Made by a program: the position numbers and the translations under genes
Source of the DNA: JAGXIT01 sp964393815
GTDB taxonomy: Bacteria; Patescibacteriota; Saccharimonadia; Saccharimonadales; UBA4665
Reading direction: 5' to 3'
DNA: 16,937 bases
NCBI GenBank assembly: GCA_964393815.1
Contig: CAYMUP010000019.1
Span: 1-16,937, forward strand
Shown here: one piece after another, positions 1 through 6,788 of the stretch
Layout: each line of letters starts with the position of its first letter
Position numbering within the stretch: the first letter of the stretch is position 1
Notes under the pieces: generated by a model
The model's database searches: none
The model's input: only the letters and a program-made list of their open reading frames with translations
What the model was told of the DNA's origin: nothing

Positions 1-687
1 CTGACTGCCGCCAAGCGTCTGACGTATCTCTTGTAGGCAGGTGGCATCATTGACCGAGACATCAGCGGTACGGCGAAGTGCTTCCAGCAGAGCAAAGTAC
101 ACAAAAAACAGGGTCTGACCGAAGAAGAACAAATCCGAATCGTGCACTGGATTAACCGCAACCCCGACAAGGTACGTGAGCGAGCCTTGATATACCTACT
201 GCTATTTCAGGGTCTGCGTCAGGCTGAGGTCTGTAATCTGCACTATTATGACGTGGACTTCAAGCAAAACTATCTGCACGTGCTTGGCAAGGGGCGAGAC
301 GATAAAGAACCCCTGATAATGCAAGAGGATGTGCGACGCACGCTCAAGGAATACATTGAGAGAAATCCCAGCGGGTCTACTAATAGCTTCCTGTTCACAA
401 GTGAGCGTCGGCAAAGCCAAGACGGTGGTCTGACGACACGAGGACTGGCAGTGATTATTAAGGGCATCTTCGAGGAGCTGGATATTGACCGCAACGTGCA
501 CGCTTTCCGCCACTCGTTCACAACAACACTCGTCAAGAAGCTCCCGAACCTGCTGGAGGTGGCTCAACTGACCCGCCATAGAAGCGTTGAAATGTTGCAA
601 GTGTACAATGACGAGCTAAAGACTGAAGAACGGACAATGAAGCTTAACGCAGCCTTTAGCGGACTGTCTGAAATGCTGACCGTGTAA
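1..687 (+). pseudogene. Tyrosine recombinase/integrase, broken by in-frame TAG
   Basis: This is the catalytic domain of a XerC/phage-integrase family site-specific recombinase. Numbering from the GTG at 142, the expected catalytic residues are all visible: Arg26 in QGLRQAEV, Lys50 in LGKGRDD, His120 and Arg123 in HAFRHS, His146 in LTRHRS, and the nucleophile Tyr155 in LQVYND. The frame is open upstream of 142 and reads like integrase linker (KVHKKQGLTEEE), but a TAG at 34-36 interrupts it. The 11 codons before the stop continue the same helix-like reading to the window edge. No Shine-Dalgarno precedes the GTG at 142, and starting there would cut the first catalytic-domain helix. I therefore read it as a gene broken by a nonsense change (CAG to TAG would do it), with the N-terminal core-binding domain lying outside the window. 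A shortened functional product cannot be excluded. Confidence 0.65.
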
Positions 688-1068
688 ATTCGTGTATTTC
701 GAGGACTCTTGCCGTAATTTGGCGACATTAGCGAAACCTTACAGAGGTAACAGTATGCAGGAGTATCAAACCCTGACACATACCGACCACTGCCCGTACA
801 CACCCGACCTCTTACCTGTACTTTGCCGATCACACAAGCTTAATTTGCCCGACATTTTGATGGTTAGGGTCGGGTTAGTAATGGGCTATTTTTCTGATTA
901 ACAGATGAGGGTGTCTCTGCTTGTATGGCAAAAAACAGCTTTCGCCAGTTTTTACACGTACATTGACAGAGGTGGAGGTCTTTTTGAGCTCGAGTGTAGC
1001 CCTTATTATTCGCATAATCCTAATTACACGAACCAAAAACACGACGTATTTAGCCTATAATTAGAGAT
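688..1068. other. Intergenic stretch in element; one weak small ORF
   Basis: No recognised gene lies here. A 48-aa ORF at 755-901 (+) starts with ATG behind an AGAGGT sequence seven bases upstream. Its product (starting MQEYQTLTHT) resembles nothing I know and is rich in His, Pro and Cys, so I give it low weight. A six-base dyad CCCGAC/GTCGGG flanks about 848-874. The last 20 bases carry the promoter of the next gene. Confidence 0.3.
1056..1061 (+). promoter_or_regulatory. -10 box of the 233-aa gene, leaderless
   Basis: A perfect TATAAT lies seven bases before the ATG at 1069, so transcription should begin at or next to the start codon. No convincing -35 hexamer is visible. Confidence 0.6.
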
Positions 1069-1770
1069 ATGAACGGAGGCGATTCCAGCATAAAAAATGC
1101 TATTGGTGCTGTATTGGCGGAACTCAAACGACAGAGTGAGTTAAACGACAGTGCAGTTTTTACGTATGAGCTAAAGTACGTAGGACGCCTCGTCGCGTAC
1201 GCAAATGCCGAGGATCAGAAAAAGATTCTTCGCCTGCTCGATAAGCAGGGTAAGATAAAACTGACCGAGAAGCTGGTGCACAATGACGCAACCGCACAAT
1301 TTGAAGCAATGGGCGGGCTACCCGATGACCTGCTCGACAGTATGAAGAGCGAACGGCTTATCGTGGACGTGAGTGCAACCGATTTCTCCGAAGCTACCAC
1401 TGACGACAGGACAAATGTACCTGTGTCGATCTTGTTTGACGATGAGGCGCTCTATCTGAAAATTGCGGACGGCGAGAAGCGGCAAGTTGGCAAAATATCA
1501 TACGATTCTGCCGTGTATAAGATTTTCGAGAAGCTAATGAGCCAACAGCCAGGAATATCCTTCAGCAGCGCCTCGATTTTTAATGAGCGCAAGAATCTCA
1601 AGCAGATATTACTCAAGAATAGATACGGGGGATTATTTACCCTGCTCGATGTGACGCCAAATACAATTGCACGCAAGCCAGAACCAGTAATTATCAGCCG
1701 AACCGAACTCAAAGCGATGGTATCGCAAATTAACGCAACCTACCGCAAGAACTTCAAAGACCTAGAATAA
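1069..1770 (+). CDS. Hypothetical element-borne protein, 233 aa
   Basis: I do not recognise this protein. It is soluble in appearance, with no signal peptide or membrane segment. Residues 1-70 are helix-rich and include EDQKKILRLLDKQGKIKL, which has the look of a winged-helix end. Residues 118-140 form a beta-like stretch (VSILFDDEALYLKIADGEK). The part after residue 144 (AVYKIFEKLMSQ, then NLKQILLKNRYGG) again has a helix-turn-helix rhythm. A DNA-binding or regulatory role is therefore possible but is only inferred. The ATG at 1069 is chosen because a TATAAT ends seven bases upstream, which fits a leaderless message. It sits between two recombinase genes inside the presumed element, so it is likely cargo or an element control gene. 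An AT-rich hairpin follows the stop. Confidence 0.75.
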   Translation: MNGGDSSIKNAIGAVLAELKRQSELNDSAVFTYELKYVGRLVAYANAEDQKKILRLLDKQGKIKLTEKLVHNDATAQFEAMGGLPDDLLDSMKSERLIVDVSATDFSEATTDDRTNVPVSILFDDEALYLKIADGEKRQVGKISYDSAVYKIFEKLMSQQPGISFSSASIFNERKNLKQILLKNRYGGLFTLLDVTPNTIARKPEPVIISRTELKAMVSQINATYRKNFKDLE

Positions 1771-1775
1771 ATCTC

Positions 1776-1800
1776 AAAAATAGCTTACCTATTTTTGTCG
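1776..1800 (+). terminator. AT-rich hairpin after the 233-aa gene
   Basis: AAAAATAG and CTATTTTT form an 8-bp stem with a 5-base loop, six bases after the stop codon, and a second T run (1802-1806) follows. The stem is AT-rich, so termination may be weak. Confidence 0.4.
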
Positions 1801-1828
1801 CTTTTTAAACACACCGTTTTGTTGTCGA

Positions 1829-1834
1829 TATGCT
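1829..1834 (+). promoter_or_regulatory. Possible -10 box of the 53-aa gene
   Basis: TATGCT lies nine bases before the ATG at 1844, the same geometry seen at other genes here. A weak TAAACA at 1806-1811 could serve as -35 with a 17-base gap. Confidence 0.35.
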
Positions 1835-1843
1835 AGCGATGCT

Positions 1844-2005
1844 ATGAGCGACGAACCGATTATCAGCATTGAAGAGTTCCGAAAAATCACAGGACTCGCC
1901 TCCGAAGATATGGACGACTCTGCTATTCTCGATGCCATCGATCGACTCGAAGCCTTGGCAAATATCTATATCAATCAGACCAAAAACACACTCAACGAGG
2001 CGTGA
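1844..2005 (+). CDS. Small acidic protein (53 aa) upstream of serine recombinase
   Basis: This short ORF starts MSDEPIISIEEFRKITGL and ends NTLNEA before a TGA. It is acidic, predicted helical (SAILDAIDRLEALANIYI is amphipathic) and has no cysteine or membrane segment. I do not recognise a family. No Shine-Dalgarno precedes the ATG, but a TATGCT lies nine bases upstream, so a leaderless message is plausible. It ends 63 bases before the serine recombinase on the same strand. A small protein beside a large serine recombinase could be a recombination directionality factor or a regulator, but position is the only support for that idea. Confidence 0.55.
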   Translation: MSDEPIISIEEFRKITGLASEDMDDSAILDAIDRLEALANIYINQTKNTLNEA

Positions 2006-2068
2006 GTTCCAAACTCTACGACCCCTTATTGCTTAGGTGGTGTAATCGGTCATAATAAGAGGTAAGCT

Positions 2069-3712
2069 ATGAAAAAAGCACGAGAAAAACCAATAAAAAT
2101 GAAAGCGGTCATATACATTCGCGTGTCGAGTAAACGACAGGTCGAAAATATGAGCCTCGGCGAGCAGCGTCGTATTTGCAAAGAGTTTTGCTACAAGCAC
2201 GGTTACGACGTTGACGACGAACGCATTTTCGAGGAGCGTGGCGAAAGTGCAAAGACAGCCGAACGCCACGAGCTGCAACGTATGTTGCAATACTGCACAC
2301 AACACCGCAAAGAAATCGGTGTCGTTGTGGTTTATAAGCTAGACCGTTTCTCGCGTCGTGTTGAAGACCATACTGCGCTCCGTGCAGTGTTGAAGAAGCT
2401 CGATATTCAACTACTATCAGCCTCTGAGCCAATCGGCGGAGGTACGAATACTGATGCCCTGATGGAGAATATTCTCGCTAGTTTCGCACAATTCGATAAC
2501 GATGTTCGTGGAGAACGTGCGAGAAATGGACTGCGTGCAGCATCAATGGAGGGTGGCTGGGTAAGCCAAGCTCCTACTGGGTATCTAAACACTAAAACCG
2601 AAGCGAAACAGCCAACCCTCGTAGTGGTCGAGCAACTTCGCAAGCCAATTCGTCGTTTCTTCAAAGAGTTTGCAACGGGGCGATATACCCAAGAAGAAGC
2701 TGCTTTTCTCGCACATAAAGTCGGGATTCGTACGAATAAAGACACGCCTGTATCTCGAAACGGGGCTATCAAGATGTTGCGTGCCATCGTATACACAGGC
2801 AATGTCAGAAATGCCGCTACGGACGGCAAAATCATCAAGGGATTGCACGAGCCTATTATTGATTTTGCTACCTTTCAGCAGGTACAAGATGTACTGTCGG
2901 GACGTCAACGCACAGACAGCAGTAGCGATAACTACCGAGTGAAAAATCCACTCTACCCACTACGCCGTTTTTTAGTCTGTAGCCTGTGTCATAAGCCTCT
3001 CACTGGTGGCGAAAACACGGGCAAGACTAAAAAGTATAAGGCGTATCATTGTCATCGATGCACTATCAAGAGAGAAGGTGCACGGGTTTCGATTCCGCAA
3101 GAAAAGGCACACTCGCTATTTGAGGCTCAGCTATCATCCGCCGAGCCTCAAAGCTGGGTGCCTGATGTTTTTCGAGAGATTGTACTCCGCAGATGGAATG
3201 ATGACTTTAAGACTGCTCAGGGGGCTCTCAATACCGTCGAGAAGCAGCTACAGGACATCAAAGCGAGCAAGAGCCGTCTGGTTGATTTGCTTATCGAGAA
3301 AAAGATTAGCGACGATGCGTACACGGAAAAAGAAAACGAGTACGTCATTCAGCGTGCTCAGCTTGAAGCCGAGCGCCGAGAGTTACAGATCAAGGAAGAA
3401 AACAAAGAGCGTATCGTAGATAATGCCACGCGTTTCCTGATCGACCTACCGAAGTCGTGGCGTGAGTTATCTCTGGAGAATCGGCAAAAGTTCCAAACTG
3501 CGCTATTTACTGCAAAAATTGTCGTCTACCCAGACCAGACTTTTGGAACTCCGCAATTTAGCCCGATTATCGAGCAAGTAACAGAGATAGAAAAATACTT
3601 CTCCAAAAACAAAGTAGACCTTCCCGAAAGAAAGTCTACTATGGCGGAGGGAGAGGGATTCGAACCCTCGATACCGTTGCCAGTAAACCGCCTTTCCAAG
3701 GCGGCGCCATAG
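2069..3712 (+). CDS. Large serine recombinase (site-specific integrase)
   Basis: This enzyme would cut and join DNA at the element's attachment sites through a serine-DNA intermediate. The N-terminal resolvase domain (about 11-155) has the catalytic Ser20 in YIRVS and the family motif LDRFSRR at 91-97. A Recombinase domain follows (about 165-290). A zinc ribbon uses Cys304, Cys307, Cys328 and Cys331, and a long coiled coil spans about 385-450. At 547 aa the length is normal for the family. The start at ATG 2069 is supported by AGAGGT seven bases upstream. From residue 525 on (position 3641) the frame reads antisense through the tRNA-Ser gene and stops at a TAG within it, so the last 23 residues (GEGFEPSIPLP and onward) are encoded by tRNA sequence. 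This makes it the likely integrase of the element that sits in this tRNA. Confidence 0.92.
   Translation: MKKAREKPIKMKAVIYIRVSSKRQVENMSLGEQRRICKEFCYKHGYDVDDERIFEERGESAKTAERHELQRMLQYCTQHRKEIGVVVVYKLDRFSRRVEDHTALRAVLKKLDIQLLSASEPIGGGTNTDALMENILASFAQFDNDVRGERARNGLRAASMEGGWVSQAPTGYLNTKTEAKQPTLVVVEQLRKPIRRFFKEFATGRYTQEEAAFLAHKVGIRTNKDTPVSRNGAIKMLRAIVYTGNVRNAATDGKIIKGLHEPIIDFATFQQVQDVLSGRQRTDSSSDNYRVKNPLYPLRRFLVCSLCHKPLTGGENTGKTKKYKAYHCHRCTIKREGARVSIPQEKAHSLFEAQLSSAEPQSWVPDVFREIVLRRWNDDFKTAQGALNTVEKQLQDIKASKSRLVDLLIEKKISDDAYTEKENEYVIQRAQLEAERRELQIKEENKERIVDNATRFLIDLPKSWRELSLENRQKFQTALFTAKIVVYPDQTFGTPQFSPIIEQVTEIEKYFSKNKVDLPERKSTMAEGEGFEPSIPLPVNRLSKAAP
3642..3712. other. Presumed attachment site within tRNA-Ser 3' part
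   Basis: The 3' part of tRNA-Ser(GGA), from the CCA end through the anticodon to the D arm, is shared between the tRNA gene and the serine recombinase C-terminus. In tRNA-targeting elements this part is duplicated at the two ends. The exact crossover point cannot be seen because the other end is outside the window. Confidence 0.45.
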
Positions 3713-3731
3713 ACCACTAGGCGACCCCTCC
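3642..3731 (-). tRNA. tRNA-Ser (anticodon GGA)
   Basis: Read on the minus strand, the 90-base sequence folds as a class II tRNA. It has a 7-bp acceptor stem (GGAGGGG with TCCCTCC, last pair G-T), a D arm, an anticodon stem CCGCC/GGCGG around the loop TTGGAAA (anticodon GGA, decoding UCC/UCU), a long variable arm of about 18 bases, and a T arm GAGGG/CCCTC with loop TTCGAAT. The discriminator is G, and the CCA end is encoded. The long variable arm and the anticodon agree on serine. The 3' part overlaps the serine recombinase gene on the other strand. Confidence 0.95.
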
Positions 3732-3742
3732 AACGTCAGTTC

Positions 3743-3771
3743 AGTATAGCTTAGGCAGATAACTCTGTAAA
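3743..3771 (-). promoter_or_regulatory. Promoter of tRNA-Ser
   Basis: On the minus strand TTTACA and TATACT are separated by 17 bases. The -10 box ends 11 bases before the first tRNA base, giving a short 5' leader. Confidence 0.65.
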
Positions 3772-3848
3772 ACAAGTACTAGGGCTGACTAATAATCAGT
3801 ACATCAAGGTCTGTTGTGAAAAGTACGTAAAAAACTAAGCATGAGCGG

Positions 3849-3878
3849 TTGTCACCTCATATCGTAACAGCGTACACT
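3849..3878 (+). promoter_or_regulatory. Promoter of the ABC exporter operon
   Basis: TTGTCA and TACACT are separated by 18 bases. The -10 box ends 10 bases before the ATG at 3889, so the message has almost no leader. Confidence 0.55.
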
Positions 3879-3888
3879 AGATACGAGT

Positions 3889-4767
3889 ATGTCTCTTATC
3901 GTTTTGCAAGACGTTAGCAAACTGTATGGCTTCGGTGACGCAACAAATATTGCGCTTGATGAGGTCAGTTTGAGCATCGATAAAGGCGAGTGTGTTGCAG
4001 TGATGGGCCCAAGTGGTTGCGGCAAAAGTACCCTCATGAACATGATTGGGCTCCTGGATCATCCGACACATGGCGATTATCTTCTTAATGAAAGAAAGGC
4101 CTCTCGACTTACATCTGATCAGCGCGCACGTTTGAGGCGTGACAAAATTGGTTTTATTTTTCAGTCTTTCAACTTACTTGGTCGTCTTACTGCGCTTGAA
4201 AATGTCGCGTTACCGCTTGTCTATAAAAGCCGAAGTACCAGCAAGCGCAATAAAGCCGCCCGGGCAATGTTAGAGCGAGTTAGCTTGCAGGATCGATGCT
4301 ACTACTATCCTAACCAGCTATCCGGTGGTCAAACGCAGTGCGTTGCGATTGCGCGGGCACTCGTGAATGAACCAGAGATTATCATTGCCGACGAACCAAC
4401 GGGTAATCTCGACACGGAAAGTTCTCGCATGGTCATGGAGCTACTCAGCGAAATCCATAAACAAGGTAATACGGTGATTTTCGTGACGCACAATCCTGAA
4501 CTAACTCGATATGCGACCCGTGTAGTCTATATGCAAGATGGCATGATAAAACAAGATGAACGTAAAGCCCTTGGTCAAGTCGGTCGCTATGCCTATTCAG
4601 TCGTGTACCCTGAGGCAACCGTGGACGCTGAGGAAGATGCGGCCGCCGGTGTTTCGGCGCTTATGAAAGTTCACAAACTTGCAGATGAAACACCGCCTGC
4701 TCGTAAGAAACAAACCGCACATAGGCGTAAATCCTCTACAAAGCGTAAAAAGGTAGTCAAAAAATGA
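3889..4767 (+). CDS. ABC transporter ATP-binding protein, MacB/LolD type
   Basis: This is the cytoplasmic ATPase of a MacB/LolCDE-type exporter. It shows Walker A GPSGCGKST (40-48), Q-loop Gln92 in FQSFNLLGRL, signature LSGGQ (144-148), Walker B IIIADEP (164-170) and H-loop His201 in VTHN. The core ends near residue 225. A tail of about 65 residues follows and ends in a strongly basic stretch rich in Lys and Arg (from about 271). Usual LolD-like proteins are about 225-235 aa, so the tail is an addition. After the signature, the usual Arg (LSGGQxQRVAIARA) is replaced by Cys151. The stop overlaps the start of the permease gene by four bases (ATGA), so the two are translationally coupled. No Shine-Dalgarno is visible, and the promoter geometry suggests a leaderless message. 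The substrate is unknown. Confidence 0.93.
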   Translation: MSLIVLQDVSKLYGFGDATNIALDEVSLSIDKGECVAVMGPSGCGKSTLMNMIGLLDHPTHGDYLLNERKASRLTSDQRARLRRDKIGFIFQSFNLLGRLTALENVALPLVYKSRSTSKRNKAARAMLERVSLQDRCYYYPNQLSGGQTQCVAIARALVNEPEIIIADEPTGNLDTESSRMVMELLSEIHKQGNTVIFVTHNPELTRYATRVVYMQDGMIKQDERKALGQVGRYAYSVVYPEATVDAEEDAAAGVSALMKVHKLADETPPARKKQTAHRRKSSTKRKKVVKK

Positions 4768-5978
4768 GCTTAGTTCGCAACGGTAATCTCAAGCTTGCCC
4801 TCGAAAGTGTCAGATCGACCAGGTTTCGTAGTTTTCTAACAATGCTCGGAATTATTCTAGGTGTTATGTCGGTGATTTTGATTATCGGTGTCGGCGAAGG
4901 GGTAAAGCGGCAAATAACACAACAGACCATTAAATATGGTGATAATGTTCTCGTGGTGCGTCCAATGGCTGAACACCGAGGACCGCTTGGAGGAGACAGT
5001 GTTCCTATTGGATCGTCTGGTCTTCTCAACTCTGCAGACGTAGCCGCACTACAGCGAGTACCTGGAGTGATCGGGATAGTGCCGCTCAGCTCAATCAACG
5101 GAAGCATCTACGGTGACCACAAAATTGAAACGCCCCTTATCATTGCTACAACCCCTGAGTTCGCAGCATTCATTAAACCGCAGCTGAAATCTGGCGGATT
5201 TTTTGACAATACTGAAGGCGCTGAACAAGTGGTTTTGGGGTTGGGGGTCGCCGATAAGCTTTACGACGATACTCTCCCACTTGGTAGATCCCTTAAGCTC
5301 CGGGGCAAAGATTTTCTTGTATCTGGTATTTTTAAAAACTTCAATGCTCCGCCACTATCTATTGAGGCAAATTTTAACAATGCAGTTTTCGTACCTCTTA
5401 GTACAGTCAAAAACATAACTGGCAGCGAGCCCGCCATCTACGAAATGCTTGTCAGGGCGCACGCGGGCACAGATATGAAGAAGTTTCAATCGGCAATCAC
5501 TACAACGCTTTCTGAGGCACACGGGGGGTCACGAGATTTCGTAGTCACTCGCGCCGGCCAAGCAGGTAGCGGTTCTGACCAGACAGTTCGCCTGCTGACT
5601 CTATTGACGTTTATTGCCGCAATGATAGCATTTGTAGTCGGTGGTATTGGGATTATGAATATGATGTTCGTTACAGTGACTGAAAGGATTCATGAAATTG
5701 GTATTCGTAAAGCCATAGGAGCGACAAATACTCAGATTATGAAGCAGTTTGTTGCCGAGGCGTTTGTACTGAGTTGTCTGGGGGCAATTTATGGTGTTAT
5801 CTGCGCTCTTGCGGGTCTCGGGCTGCTAAGGCTTTATACAAGCATACATCCTGTGTTGGTTTGGCAGGCTATTGTACTTGCGCCAATTGTTGCAGTGGCG
5901 AGTGGGGTCTTCTTCGGGAGCATCCCTGCTCTGAAGGCTGCTCGTAAAGACCCAATCCAAGCTCTACGCCACGAGTAA
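4764..5978 (+). CDS. ABC transporter permease, MacB/FtsX family
   Basis: This membrane subunit partners the ATPase just upstream. It has the four-helix MacB plan: TM1 at about 22-45 (TMLGIILGVMSVILIIG), a large extracytoplasmic MacB_PCD-type domain (about 46-270), then TM2 (276-304), TM3 (332-356) and TM4 (366-390). The coupling motif EIGIRKAIGA at 311-320 and the ending ALKAARKDPIQALRHE are typical of the family. At 404 aa the length is normal. No membrane-fusion protein gene is nearby; in a cell without an outer membrane none would be needed. Likely roles in this family are export of peptides, lipoproteins or toxic compounds, but the sequence does not decide the substrate. The gene ends 39 bases before the next ATG, which has its own promoter. 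Confidence 0.93.
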   Translation: MSLVRNGNLKLALESVRSTRFRSFLTMLGIILGVMSVILIIGVGEGVKRQITQQTIKYGDNVLVVRPMAEHRGPLGGDSVPIGSSGLLNSADVAALQRVPGVIGIVPLSSINGSIYGDHKIETPLIIATTPEFAAFIKPQLKSGGFFDNTEGAEQVVLGLGVADKLYDDTLPLGRSLKLRGKDFLVSGIFKNFNAPPLSIEANFNNAVFVPLSTVKNITGSEPAIYEMLVRAHAGTDMKKFQSAITTTLSEAHGGSRDFVVTRAGQAGSGSDQTVRLLTLLTFIAAMIAFVVGGIGIMNMMFVTVTERIHEIGIRKAIGATNTQIMKQFVAEAFVLSCLGAIYGVICALAGLGLLRLYTSIHPVLVWQAIVLAPIVAVASGVFFGSIPALKAARKDPIQALRHE

Positions 5979-5979
5979 G

Positions 5980-6008
5980 TTGTTACATTATCTAGTATAT
6001 GATATAAT
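5980..6008 (+). promoter_or_regulatory. Strong promoter of the 256-aa gene
   Basis: TTGTTA and TATAAT are separated by exactly 17 bases. The -10 box ends nine bases before the ATG at 6018. A second TATAAT overlaps just downstream (6011-6016). Confidence 0.65.
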
Positions 6009-6017
6009 AGTATAATT

Positions 6018-6788
6018 ATGGCAATTGACCCATGTTCACGCAGAGATGCTATAGGTATCTATAATGGCGAAGTTATATCTGACCCCTCTCCTAAAAGTGA
6101 GTTGTATGGTCTTTTGGCACGTTGTTTAACTTTAGAGCAACTAGACTCCCTGAAGGTGCCAGCGGTACCACTCAGCCGTCCCCTCTCATCTTTTCAAGAG
6201 CTTGGCAAACACCTTGAAGTCGCGATTCAAAAAAGTGTGTGCGGTAGCAGTGGCTCTGAGCAGCGTAATAATGATCAATTGCAGTTACTCCTCAGAGCAC
6301 GTCAACCCTATCTAGAAATAAGCCCTGACCCTGCAAGTACGCGTTTGACTGATGGAGCACACACAGCTGCAAAGATAACTGAGACAACTTTAAGGACTTA
6401 TAAAAAGAGCGCTCATGAGACTAGTCGCCCGGTGACAATGGATGGTTTGGCAATGGGTTCAAAAGTCCTCTTTGGCATCGCAATGCTGCATATACATACG
6501 CTTGCTGACCAAAGTCTGTTCGAATACTATTGCCACGAAGGCGACGGGGGTGATGTTATCAACTCAAGACTCACAGCTTATACAGAGAATGATGGTTTAC
6601 GTTTAAGATCAAAAGAACTCAAGGCGGAAGAAAAGGAGTGGCTTGGAGCCATAGCCTGGAGCCAGACAAATCACCTTGAGCCGCAAATTGGCTGTCCTGC
6701 AACCATGGTGAAAGGGTTTTTGGACAGGATCTGGGAGGTAGCATCTACCGCAGCAGTTGAAGCTGAGCTGATTGAAGTCAGAAACTAA
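6018..6788 (+). CDS. Hypothetical soluble protein, 256 aa
   Basis: I do not recognise this protein. It has no signal peptide and no clear membrane segment. Visible stretches include RDAIGIYNGEVISDPSPKSE near the N-terminus, a Ser/Gly-rich linker around residue 76, a central helical part (VLFGIAMLHIHTLADQSLF, about 149-167), and a C-terminal helix-rich part containing EEKEWLGAIAW and GCPATMVKGFLDRIWEVA. Four cysteines are scattered, with no zinc motif. A near-consensus promoter ends nine bases before the ATG and there is no Shine-Dalgarno, so translation is probably leaderless and expression may be high. Its stop codon overlaps the stop of the convergent transporter gene (TAA at 6786-6788 against TAG at 6787-6785), leaving no room for a terminator between them. 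Confidence 0.8.
   Translation: MAIDPCSRRDAIGIYNGEVISDPSPKSELYGLLARCLTLEQLDSLKVPAVPLSRPLSSFQELGKHLEVAIQKSVCGSSGSEQRNNDQLQLLLRARQPYLEISPDPASTRLTDGAHTAAKITETTLRTYKKSAHETSRPVTMDGLAMGSKVLFGIAMLHIHTLADQSLFEYYCHEGDGGDVINSRLTAYTENDGLRLRSKELKAEEKEWLGAIAWSQTNHLEPQIGCPATMVKGFLDRIWEVASTAAVEAELIEVRN

Larger units (their letters stand above)
1..3731. mobile_element. Right end of an integrated element at tRNA-Ser(GGA)
   Basis: A large serine recombinase lies directly against the 3' end of a tRNA-Ser gene and its coding frame continues into the tRNA, a layout typical of integrated elements that use a tRNA 3' end as attachment site. To its left are two unrecognised genes and the catalytic half of a tyrosine recombinase. 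I found no second copy of the tRNA 3' end inside the window, so the far end must lie to the left of position 1. The extent to the left is unknown, and it is possible that two elements are stacked here, because two recombinase families are present. Confidence 0.6.

Noticed and set aside
34..36. TAG decoded as an amino acid (stop-codon reassignment).
   Set aside because: TAG ends other convincing genes, for example the glutaredoxin (8270-8272) and the NRAMP-like gene (6785-6787), so reassignment is unlikely.
202..600. Minus-strand open frame of 132 codons under the tyrosine integrase.
   Set aside because: It is the antisense shadow of a frame that contains all integrase catalytic residues, and its product resembles nothing.
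755..901. 48-aa ORF with AGAGGT seven bases before the ATG.
   Set aside because: The start signal is acceptable but composition and lack of any recognisable pattern are not enough to call it a gene.
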